The position numbers and the translations under genes were made by a program. Positions 11,106-21,016 of a stretch of DNA of 64,000 bases are shown piece after piece (the stretch's first letter is position 1; each line of letters starts with the position of its first letter). This DNA is from Trichobilharzia regenti. Lineage: Eukaryota > Platyhelminthes > Trematoda > Strigeidida > Schistosomatidae. A model generated the notes under the pieces. That model was not told the DNA's origin and searched no databases. It saw nothing but the letters and a program-made list of their open reading frames with translations. The DNA is taken from contig OX235267.1 in NCBI GenBank assembly GCA_944472135.2, forward strand, positions 41,199,312 through 41,263,311, read 5' to 3'.

Positions 11106-11979
11106 AAATAATAAATATAAATTTACAAGGGTTTTGATGAATATTCAGCTTGATGGTGAAACGACTGTTTTATGTTAAAAATTGTGAACAGGTGATCGAT
11201 TTTAAAAAATCCTCCTTCGTTTATTTCAAGCTGGTATTATTTTATAGTTTGTACAAATTAAGCTTAGTACATAGAATGATTTTCCCACTGAGAATAGTAC
11301 CCAGTGCCTATCGCTTCAAATGCCAAAGCGTTATGTATCGCCATCAACTCACTTGGTGAGAGATGGGGGGGGATTGGGCGATTAGAAGACTACATCCACC
11401 TGATGAGTTTTGAATAAGATAAAAAGTGCGTCTTAAAATTCTACTGTTAGCTGTCATCGGATTAGCAGTTTGACACTAGAACAGAATGTTAGCAATGTGA
11501 TGTAAGGGTTAGAAGGCAAGAGAAATGGGCGATGGAATTATTTGCTGACTAGTGGATACACAGATATAGGCAGTTTGCGCATATCTTCTGTGTTGTGCTA
11601 TTTCTCTCTCTCTCTCCCGTATGGTTCTTCTTTGTTTCTTTTCATGTTTTATATGCAATTTCATCACAAGCACCGTTCATTAAATCCATCTCTCTGCCAT
11701 TGGATATTCATTGCAGATGATATACATATTTCTATCTGAATCTATATACTACTTATAAATCTTTTCAGTAGCACACATCTCAGGGTAGAGCATAATTCCA
11801 TCATAGAATAATTTTTTTATTTGACACAAACACACATACAATGGTACAGTATAATTTATTTACTGGTGGCGTTCTGAGCAAAATTTATTACATGTAATCA
11901 CATCAAAGCACCTGCATAACTCCCAAGGTTTGCTTACATAGCTTCATTATTTCTCATCCTTTGATCTTATTAGTGGTCA
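11106..11979. other. Intronic sequence with old repeat pieces
   Basis: Bases 11785-11960 resemble the Penelope-like terminal repeat of 41461-41600. Bases 11560-11770 resemble 30110-30310. No gene is seen. Confidence 0.4.
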
Positions 11980-12545
11980 TAATTTGACTGGACACCAGTA
12001 ACTGGTGTGATGTGTCTAGTCTTTTGTTGAACGCAGACTGAATTCTATCAATCACTCAAGTTTGCAATGTGGCCATCATGCCACTAGGTAGCTCACCATC
12101 TTAGTGCACGTTGATTTGATGGTATTAGATGGTTGGAGACGATCGGTAGGAAGCCCGATCTCTGGTCTAGGTTTCATGCTAGTAGTTAGCACTCGTCAGC
12201 AAGGCGTATCTGCAACCTAGAATGGTGACCACATTATAACCTGACTGATAGAATTCAGTTTACAACAATCTGAGGACTAGACGTATCACACTAGTTACTA
12301 GTGTCAAATCAAAATATCCACTGCAGTCCTACAGGAGGTCAATCGCGAGCCCGAATAGCTCAGTGATAACGTCTTTGACTGCAGGCGGCACTGGGTGACG
12401 CGGGTTCGAATCTTAGGAGGGACATGTGTTGAAGGTATGCCTTACTGAAAGACTGGTGAGTACCAACTAGCACGAAACTTAGGCCAGACTGGGCTTCCTG
12501 CCGATTGCCTCCAACCATCTAATGTTATTAGTAGTCATGTTTTAC
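11980..12545. repeat. T3 SINE inverted pair, head-to-head
   Basis: Bases 11980-12216 are T3 on the minus strand and 12217-12545 are T3 on the plus strand, so the junction is an abrupt inversion. The plus copy has a tRNA-like head (TAGCTCAGTGATAAC at 12356) and the B-box GGGTTCGAATC at 12403-12413. Both halves contain the ACTAGT-centred segment (about 11995 and 12295). Confidence 0.75.
12160..12208 (-). ncRNA. Hammerhead ribozyme motif (T3 SINE)
   Basis: Minus strand: GCCUUG, CUGACGA (12199-12193), stem II GUGCU/AGCAU with loop, GAAA (12075-type box, here 12175-12172), then CCUAGACC. The catalytic boxes are intact. Stem III (consensus ACCUAGGU) has a mismatch. Confidence 0.6.
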
Positions 12546-13064
12546 ATAGCTGTTGTATGAAGGTTGTTGCATCATTCCTGATGCATATATTAGGTGTAGA
12601 TTCGACGCACAAATATTCATTGATCAATCACTCCTCCTATTTAACTGTTTTACTTTTAAAAAGTGTACTTCTGTGCCACCCTATTGTACGATTGTGCTCT
12701 AATGAATTTATTGCGTTTGCTGAGTTTTCCTCTTGACTACTCCTCTTTATGAGGTCAGTCATTTTGCACTTAGCTAACGGTGATGTTGCTTTCTTGGGGT
12801 ATAGGGCTCCTAGCCCTTCTTCTAACTTCCCTCTTTACCGGCTTTACTGTTGGCAAGGTGAGGCTTAGGAGTACATCGACGTCGAGTCGAATCCGGACTG
12901 AGCGTGTGGTTGGCGAGTATTTTATCATTGAACCACTGATGCAAAAAAATAACTCCAAGTACCTAGGATAAAGACAGATTTATCATTGGTAATTGGAGTT
13001 ATTTGTATAAAGTCATTATTAGTTCATCGATTTCCAAGTATTGGTTCGAGGAGGCGGGAGGGGA
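12546..13064. other. Intronic sequence with a tRNA-like fragment
   Basis: Bases 12620-12775 match the spacer repeat of 500-620. Bases 12845-12945 look like a worn minus-strand tRNA-like SINE head (GTCGAATCC, then GTTGGCGAG). Confidence 0.4.
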
Positions 13065-13335
13065 ATCGATTGTTTTGAAGTTATTATCAATTTGAGAACC
13101 ATTGAAAACCAGAGAGTACTGAACAGCTATTTCGTCGTAGTTTGAAACCACTCATCAGTATACACTCATGACCCCACGCAGGAGATTGAACTCAGAACCT
13201 CTAGTTTATAAGCCACTATGGTATAAAATCCGGTGGTGTCGGCATATGAATTTCAACTTCCGATGACCCCAGTCATCGTCATCTGTGAGTATTTGTCTCA
13301 CACCGAGAAAACACCTTATAGTCGGTCACTAGAGG
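13065..13335 (-). repeat. T2 SINE
   Basis: Minus-strand T2 unit with its tail at 13078-13112 and a hammerhead with intact catalytic boxes at 13116-13163. Confidence 0.7.
13116..13163 (-). ncRNA. Hammerhead ribozyme motif (T2 SINE)
   Basis: Minus strand: CUGAUGA (13158-13152), a stem-loop in place of stem II, GAAA (13134-13131), then UAGCUGUUCAGUAC. Both catalytic boxes are intact. Stem II and the stem III palindrome are imperfect. Confidence 0.55.
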
Positions 13336-14010
13336 GTAAAATGTTGGTTTCAAATAGTTTCATTTTACTCAGTTTTGGATGATTACCACCATCAGCCTAT
13401 TGATTGATTTCTCCATCTTTTGTTTCCTCTGCCTCTCTGTCTGTCTGTCTGTCTCATCGAATGTTATTATCAGAAGTCGCAAACACCACCACCACCAGCA
13501 ACAACAACAACAAAATAAACACAAATGATTAGATCATCATAGAGTCGTTTATGTTAATTAATGATGTGAAATCATTCAATTCATTGTTCGTGTTTATGTG
13601 TTTTCGGAAAGCTCACATATTAATTAAATTGTTCCTTGTTGTTCTTGTTCTTGTTGTTGTCGCCGTTTTATATAACACAAGGCATAATTTGATGTTATCA
13701 CAACAAGTGCTTTTGTTATGATGTTTATGATAATAATGTAACATAAATTGTATCTTTCCATTAGCTAAGTGTTCTACACTCATAGGCGTTTACCAGTCCT
13801 CTTTGAATATTAAGTGTAATAATAATAGGCTAATGAAAAACAAACAAACAATTATGGAAACAATTCTTAATGTATTGTATTAAATTTTAGATTTTCCCGT
13901 CGATTTATTGATTAGACCGAAGTGCTCCTCGGTCTCAGGTTGACATATCTGTTGGCTTCTTGTGCAGATGCTTCAACGATATCTGGACCTGTAATTAGAA
14001 GTTAATTGGT
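13336..14010. other. Intronic sequence with simple repeats
   Basis: TCTG repeats at about 13436-13453 and CAACAA at about 13500. Otherwise unassigned. Confidence 0.4.
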
Positions 14011-14031
14011 AGATAGATGGTGACTAGCAGT

Positions 14032-14086
14032 GGAATCCAGGATAACTCGCGTTTCGTCCTATTTGGGACTCATCATCTGGATGGCG
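14032..14086 (-). ncRNA. Hammerhead relic, Sm-alpha type
   Basis: Minus strand: AUCCAG, then AUGAUGA in place of CUGAUGA, stem II GUCC..GGAC (14069-14056), GAAA (14055-14052), CGCG, and GUUAUC before CUGGAU. The C3-to-A change in the core should abolish cleavage. Confidence 0.65.
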
Positions 14087-14140
14087 TTTGTACCTATGAT
14101 TACTGAGTGGAAACATTATCAATCAGTGGGGAATGCAGGT

Positions 14141-14192
14141 GTATATCCAGCCGATGAATTCCAAATAGGATGAGATGTGCATTATCCTGGAT
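14141..14192 (+). ncRNA. Hammerhead relic, Sm-alpha type
   Basis: Plus strand: ATATCCAG, CCGATGA (U4 changed), ATTCCAAATAGGAT, GAGA (GAAA changed), then CTGGATTCC. Two core changes make it inactive by expectation. Confidence 0.55.
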
Positions 14193-14344
14193 TCCACTGC
14201 TAGTCACCATCCAACAATTAAATTCTTAATGTATGTGTGTTTATACACACACACGGATATATATTCCACTACTCTTTTTGGACTGAATTGTATGAGATGA
14301 GGGGTTAGCTGGGGAGAGGAGGCAGCTTGGTTAGTTGTATTGTT

Positions 14345-14735
14345 TTTTCATTAGATAAATTGGTTGATATTAGTTAGAGAACCACTAGAAAACCAGCAAG
14401 GAGTGCTGGCCAGATGTTTCATCAGCCTAGTTTGGGAGTCATCGGCAATACGCATCCACCATCAGGTTCGAACCCAGGACCTTCCAATTACAATTCGGTT
14501 TCGTAGACAATTCAGCCACTGGAATCCGATTGAATGGCCAGTCCATGAATTCTAACTTCTACTAATTTGTGATTTTATTAACGCGACCAGCAACCATTGT
14601 CATTGGTGGGAAATCCATCCTCATATCCCGACTGGATGGACCTCACTAGTAACGACTTCTCACTAGAGCTACAGGAAGCTACGTCCTGTAGCAAGTCACA
14701 GCGAGCATCAGATTAATTTTTCAAGGGTTTATGCA
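14345..14735 (-). repeat. T2 SINE, near full length
   Basis: Reads on the minus strand as 5' segment (14580-14735), tRNA-like head with reverse B-box at about 14465, hammerhead region with CCGAUGA at 14440-14446, and tail at 14360-14395. It defines the T2 unit as about 390-400 bp. Confidence 0.75.
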
Positions 14736-15059
14736 TCAGTGTAAGGATGCTTACACTGTATTGTAGTGTAGTGTAGTGTATTGTAGCACTTAACTACATT
14801 TAATGGGTTATGGCTTTCAGGAGCAGAATGAATTAGGAAGGATATAATGCAAGCGAGAAAGTTGTGTGAATACAGTGACATGATTATAAGCAATAAATCA
14901 TGCTTGGAACGACATCCAGTTGATAATGCTCTATGATTGTCCATTATATCAGATTATACAGCGTAAGGATCGAAAAAAAGGCAAATCTAATCCTTACAAA
15001 TCAACTCTTGAAAATTGGTTTAAACTGATTAAAGTTGTCTTATTCCATCACTATGCCTT

Positions 15060-16312
15060 TTGCGTGTATTTCGGTTTGTACTAGTATATCTAATGCTAGA
15101 TGAACAAACCCATTGGTCTAAAGTATCTGAATCAGCCTGGTTGCATTTTTACTTTTCTGATCAGAAACTATACACTGTATATATGGTGGAGAAGTCTTTT
15201 ACTGCTTTATTCTTACTTGTTGTCCCCCAATGCTGCTGTTCTTCCTCCTTTTCTGTCTTCTTTTTTTCTTACATGACTTGCTCCTATTCCGATGAAGCCA
15301 ATTTTGTTAAGTATACCGATCGTCTGACTCTGTTTCCATACCAGTGGTGGTTACTTCTCAATCAGATTGTTCCAAAATGAGTGACTTTTTCGGTCCTTGT
15401 TAAATAGTCTTAAACTGAATCCCTCCCTCCAAATGTCAGGTGGTTAATTTCACTTTCAGACGCAAGCGTGGCTTATATGAACTGCTTTTTGTTCACATGA
15501 TTCTACTATCATAGATTGCATTGAATTTGAAACTAGGTCGATTGTTAAGTACCTTGGAATGTATATTTTCTCTGATCTTCCCTGGTCTTCTCATATCATG
15601 TTAATTTCTAGGATGATATTTCTGTTGACATTCTATATAAGGAAGTTAAGACAATCTGATATCACTCAGTTTCTACCGTTACAGTTTGTTAATTCTTGTA
15701 TTCTGCCTACACTTCTTTAATGCTCCCCCCTGATCTTTCCTGGACCACTTAAGAAAGACTTTGTTAAACTACGTAGGCCCCTAAAAGCCGTCAGTAGGGC
15801 GAGTGGGGTGTTGCTAAACCACCGCGTTAATTCTATTGTAGATAGACACATGGACTCATGCAAGAAATGAGCAAATAGTATCTTGTCACACTTTGAACAT
15901 CCTCTCTATACACAACTTTCTCCTTGTCTCATTTCATCAGATAAGTGGGACTAGAAGCAACTATATAGAAGACTGTATGCTCGGACGACTAAGTACAAAA
16001 AAGCCTACAATATCTTATTTAGCACACATTTCATATGATGAGAAAAGTGTAAGACAGGAAACTATGAAGTTACTGCGGAACTCTAAGTAGACGGTCCCTT
16101 TTTTTCCATTGTTACATTGTTCTTAATATTTTCACCTAAATTAATTTCATGTTCATATCCTTATTTAACAATATTATCAATGCGAACACCCTGTTTAATG
16201 ATATTCCACTGTGCTTGCTAATGTAGAGAGGAAATTACATTCAACATTGTATCACATACTGAAAATTCCATATCTCTACCAAAAGTACTGTTTGGAATAA
16301 GGCTATTATTAT
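15060..16312 (+). mobile_element. CR1-like LINE, degenerate
   Basis: Frame-shifted pieces match the minus-strand LINE at 59222-61460. They include WLHFYFSDQ..YTVY (about 15141-15180), a decayed active site FVKYTDRLT (15303-15330) where YADD is expected, and YLGMYI..DLPW (about 15550-15585). The 3' end at 16250-16312 is the tail also found on T1 SINEs. Confidence 0.75.
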
Positions 16313-16319
16313 GAAGTAG

Positions 16320-16565
16320 TGGTTGGTTGAGCTACTGTGCCTCAAATTTTAGAAGCTAGAATTCATGAGCTACTTTGTACTCCACCAAACTGACTGTATG
16401 ATCAAAAATCTCGTCTTGTAGTCTGGAGAGATGCCGGTTTTGATCCCTGGTAGGGTTATGTGTGCGCCTTACTGAAGAGTCGCGAACTAGGACGAAACAG
16501 TCACCCAGTTCTCCTATCTGGTTTTCAGTAGTTGTCTAACTCATGTTAATTTGTGATGTAACATG
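16320..16565 (+). repeat. T2 SINE
   Basis: Plus-strand unit. The hammerhead boxes CTGAAGA and GAAA survive at about 16472-16499, but the stem III palindrome is broken by a deletion. Confidence 0.65.
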
Positions 16566-16724
16566 GGTTCAGGCAAATTCCTGAAGACATAGGCTTGGAA
16601 ATTAATTTACCTGTTTGAGAATTTGACTCTTGGCCTTCGAAACAACGTAGCATTTTACCCTAGCAGAGGTTCAAGACTGCTTGGCATATTAACCAGTCAG
16701 AAACATTAGACACATTACGTCTTT

Positions 16725-16850
16725 CAAATTGATCATGAACTGGCTTCAGTTAGACAACCATTTTAAACCAGGGAGTACTGTACAGTTGTTATGTCCCCGT
16801 GTGTAACTCTTCTTCAGTACACAACACCACCAGTCAACGTCATTTATTTA
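16725..16850 (-). repeat. T2 SINE fragment
   Basis: Minus-strand tail and decayed hammerhead: GATCATGAACTGGC at 16731 and GTACTGTACAG at 16786. Confidence 0.55.
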
Positions 16851-18240
16851 TGTTGTATAGTGGTAAGATGAATTCTATTCTTATAATGGCGATCTAGTTA
16901 GGGGCTGTTATGTTGGTGCTGCTGAGTGGTTAATAGTAGTATCCCATCCCCGTCGCCAAATTGTTATGTACTCGTCGCTAAGTTATTGTTATGGACTGGT
17001 CGAGAAACTAATAGTCCTGACGCAAAAAGGCGGAAATCAGAAGACCACTAGGTTTGCGATGATACTTCTATTTTCCAAACACAAGGAGAATGCAAAAGTG
17101 GTATCACACCAAAGTGGTAAGTAAGTCAGTCACAAGATTGTGAGAACGAAATATATATATGAAATGTTCCAGACAAAGTGTGTGAACAAATCATTAGACA
17201 GTCTTAACATGAATGGCTAATTATAATGAAGTATCGATCCAAATATACATAGCGAAATATAGCAGACATTTCAACAACCACCATATATGGATATATGTCA
17301 CCAAGCAACGGACTGTCAACAAACACTCATATTATATATAATATAAGGAGAATATACATTGTTAAAGGAGACAGGTTCATACAAGTGAAATGGTCACAGA
17401 CTAAGAGAGCAAACAGAAAGAGAGACCAACATACACATACACACACATATATATAAATGGATACATATTAGGGGCTTATAATACTATCAGTCTTATTCTT
17501 GTCTTATATTGTTAAGCAATCTCTGAAGACAATAAAGAGGTCAGTATGTTTATTTTATTCTATCTCAGAGCTTTTCTAAATTATGACAATACTCATACTA
17601 GGCGGAATATGGCCTTTAAGTCACAATAAAAAAGGAACAAGGAAGACGGTTGCAGCGAAGAAAACACTTCCTTTTCAACGAATTCATCAACTAAGCTCTG
17701 TACATTTATGAATTTATAAAAGAAGACAATGAGAAAACCCGAGAATTGTTTCTCGATAAGAGATCGCAATCTAGCGAATAACAAAATGCAACTATTGCAA
17801 TACAAATAGGGATGAAGTATATAAATAAAATTAAAAAAAAATTAAACCGGAAGTTCGGATAATCGACATAATTAATTAGGTAACATTAATTTTACCAAGG
17901 AAATAAACTGGTTATGATGATTAGGGGAAAGACAAAAGTTGAAATTATTTCATTTTGAGGAGATGCGCATAGCACTGGGATCGCCAACACTTCATCTATA
18001 CACATACATCTTGATCTCATTCTGTTTGAGAGGGTTTTTTTGGATCCTGTATAGAACTGGAGGGTTTTTAAAAAAGAACTGAGTGTCTCCATTTTTCAAG
18101 TGTTCTATTATCAAATTAAAGATACTTATACTCTCCATTTGCTAACCACGTTTGGTAGTGTTTATGGTGGATTTTATTGGTAGACACATAGTACAGCCAA
18201 TGTACTCAGCTCTACCAGGAACAAGTGATTTGATATACTT
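16851..18240. other. Intronic sequence, unassigned
   Basis: No repeat family, gene or RNA is recognised here. Short reading frames lack any coding signature. Confidence 0.3.
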
Positions 18241-18244
18241 AGGT

Positions 18245-18885
18245 GTTTTTACGAGTTGATCACGGATTGATATCAGTTAGAGAACCATTGAAAACCGATG
18301 GAAGATTACTGGACAGCTGTTTCATCCTAGTTTGGGAATCATTGGCAGTACGCACCCCCACTGGGGTTCGAACCCACGACCTTTCGGTTACAAGGCGAGT
18401 TCGGTTCTCTAACTGATATCAATCCACGATCAACTCATAAAAACAAAACTAATCCTTACAAACCAACTATAGAAAATTAATCTGATACTTGCTAGTGACT
18501 GGCTACAGGATGGCGTTTCCTGGAGTTCTAGTGAGAATTCGCGACTAGTGAGGTCCATCCAGTCGGGATATGAGGATTGATTTCCCACTGATGATATTGG
18601 TTGTTGGTCGCGCTAAATTCATCACGAATAGGTAGAAGTTAGAATTCATGGGTTGGCCATTGAATCGGATCCCAATGACTGAATGGTGTACGAGCCAGTT
18701 TGCCTTGTAACCAGGAGGTTCTGGGTTTAAACCCTGGTAGTGGGGTGGGTGTGTTATACCGATGATTCCCACACTAGGCCGATGAAGCAGCTGTCTAGTA
18801 CTCTTTTCTGGTTTTCTAGTGGTTCTCTAACTGGCATCAGTCCGTGATCAACTCGTAAAAAACAAAACTAATCCTTACAAAGCTA
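18245..18885. repeat. T2 SINE composite: inverted piece plus tandem plus-strand copies
   Basis: The order is a minus-strand part (18245-18395), a plus-strand tail (18397-18475, with TCCTTACAAACCAACTAT), then a full plus-strand unit (18476-18885). The last two are head-to-tail and the first is inverted. The hammerhead cores have decayed. Confidence 0.7.
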
Positions 18886-18889
18886 CTAC

Positions 18890-18990
18890 AGAATATTTAC
18901 GTGTATTTGTGTTCTGTGCGCTGGATGGCTTAGTTGAGAAGCTTTCAATGTTTGACTAGACAACATCTTCAGCGCATACACCTGACTGGT
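18890..18990 (-). mobile_element. Penelope-like P2-type terminal repeat fragment
   Basis: Similar to 5048-5130. The minus strand has UGCG, CUGAAGA (18972-18966), a stem-loop UGUUG..AACAU, GAAA (18946-18943), GCUU. This is a hammerhead-like motif in the same position as in P2. Confidence 0.55.
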
Positions 18991-18997
18991 TCCTACA

Positions 18998-19545
18998 TAG
19001 AACTTGGCGCGGAAGTGCAGCAGTTCGAATTGCCACACTCCATATAGCACACCAAGGAAGGTAAAAGAGGAAAAAAGGGATTCGAAATAATGGTAACAAA
19101 CAGAAATGTGAGGCAGACCACAAAGAGTGAGTGCATCTGCCTCATGTTGAATGATTTTGTGTCATATCACCAATAGTCTTCAGTTATTGTTTATTAGAAT
19201 CCCGATGACCCCAACCAGGTAGTGGTCTACACCTCCATACGTGACTCTAACTAACTGTCAAGGTTCTCAAGAACTGATCACATGTTTTGATTTGACCACC
19301 ACCAGCTAGTTTCCAACTTACTCCACTGTCAGTCAATATCCATCATCGAGGAAGGAGATAGCTGGGCATGCATAACACATGTCTTAGTCATCTCAGTGAA
19401 TGTAACTTCACATCATCATCGGTTGATTTTCCCTGCTTACACCTAATACACGACACCGAACCTGAATATTACTCACCATATTATACCATCTAACACGGGC
19501 GACAGAACGCAGACACCGACGACCAAAGAAGACGACTACACGCAA
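18998..19545 (-). mobile_element. RTE-A retrotransposon, 3' fragment
   Basis: Matches, on the minus strand, the C-terminal region and 3' UTR of RTE-A at 24200-24750, including the equivalent of ACTTCCGCACATTTGTGC at 19001-19030. Degenerate. Confidence 0.7.
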
Positions 19546-20220
19546 ATCATCCACCTATAAATCTTCTCCATCATACCTGAACTGATATGTGCATCTTGAT
19601 TGTAGTCTAATGCAACAACTCGTCTTTCATGTGTCGACCGAATTATTTCCTATAAGAGAATGTTACTCAAAAGCTGAGAGGTTTTGAAAACCATTTTCGC
19701 ACAATTTTCTGCCTTATAATCAGTTTCAAATTAGAGACTGAACAGTAAAATTTTCGGAGAGTTGGGGGTGGGGTACTACTTGGACCTGTCCGGCTGTGTT
19801 CTTTTTAACACCAGATCACTCACTGTCTACGAATTTGAATGGGAAATTGTTTTCTGTCAAGGTTTTTTTTTAGAGATTGTCTTGTTCTTCGTCAAACGAC
19901 TTCTCGGTGAATGCATTTTTCCCCCGAGTCCTTAGGGAAAGTAAACTGGTGAAATTCTACTGTCTGCAAAGTGTGAGAAAGCTTTCGAAATAAACGAAAT
20001 GTCCATTCTGTGTACACTTTTGTGTTATTTCATCACCTCAATGAGTTATTATCATCCATATTGCATACTTACATTGGGATTAAAAGGCTTCTTTCTTCTC
20101 TCTTGTTAACAGTTTTTATGCCACTAAAATTGATCGATAATATTTTACTTGTTTTCATTCTTTCAATAGGTATTGTATTGTTTTATTGATTTTTTTAAAT
20201 TGTCTGTCATATTTGTTGTT
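19546..20220. other. Intronic sequence, unassigned
   Basis: Nothing is recognised. Bases 19860-20035 end in an AATAAA-containing stretch that could be part of an unknown element. Confidence 0.25.
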
Positions 20221-20221
20221 A

Positions 20222-20790
20222 GCGTCAGGGTGTAGCAGTAGAATGTTCACCAACCAAGCCTCACTTGATATGGGGTCCGATCTCCGACCGACGCACTCCT
20301 AAACCTTGCTACTCAGCTGTGTAGCAAGCCTGTTAAATAGGGTAGGTTGGGCGTGTGAGGCTAACAACATACACTCTATAAAATTAAAACCATTTGTCAA
20401 GGAACTTAATCCTAAGTTCCTATTATTTCTGAAGACGCTCTGAATCGATAACGACTAAGTGCAAGTATCGACTTTAATTCCAAAACACAATGAATGATAA
20501 GAGATTGTATTCTACGATTGTTAGAATCAATATTCTGTACTAAGTCTATAAAAACAAATATTTTTTACAAGGAATCTATTGTACTTTTTTATTCGTATTC
20601 TTTCGTCTTCTTCTAACTCGTACACGAGCTAATCACTCGTGCCTTCAAGTTGCCCGCCGATGGCGACCAGGGTCAATGAACAAATGTTCAATGTTCATAA
20701 TCATTGACACCACTGCTACTGAAATTTCGAAAAGCTTAAAGCTTGAAGTCCTATGTGTTCCACTCGAGAATGTAAAGGAATTAAATAATA
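20222..20790 (+). repeat. T4 SINE, interrupted
   Basis: A worn T1/T4-type head and middle (20222-20405, with GGGTAGGTTGGGCGTGTGAG) and the T4 tail (20698-20790, CCACTGCTACTGAAA then GAAGTCCTATGTGTTCC) are separated by about 290 bp that I cannot assign. Confidence 0.5.
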
Positions 20791-21016
20791 TCTGATAAAA
20801 TAATGTTGTTGAGTTTAACGAGTCACAAATTCCTCACCGTATTAATGTTGGGAATAAAGACATAGGGCTTCAGACTGAAGTTTTGAAGTTTCGATAGCAG
20901 TGATGTTTATTTTTACGGGGTTGGGGTTGCCAGCCTTACACACCCAACCTTCCTTCCTTCCTTCGTTACCGGTCTTAATACTACCAGCTAAGCGGAGTTT
21001 GAGAGTGCGCCGACCG

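Larger units (their letters stand above)
14011..14217. repeat. Sm-alpha-like SINE inverted pair with hammerhead relics
   Basis: A minus copy (about 14011-14100) and a plus copy (about 14125-14217) face each other. Both carry CCTGGATTCCACTGCTAGTC next to a hammerhead, as in the schistosome Sm-alpha family (established knowledge). Confidence 0.7.

Noticed and set aside
16460..16505. Active sense-strand hammerhead in the T2 copy
   Set aside because: CTGAAGA and GAAA remain, but the stem III palindrome and cleavage-site spacing are broken by a deletion.
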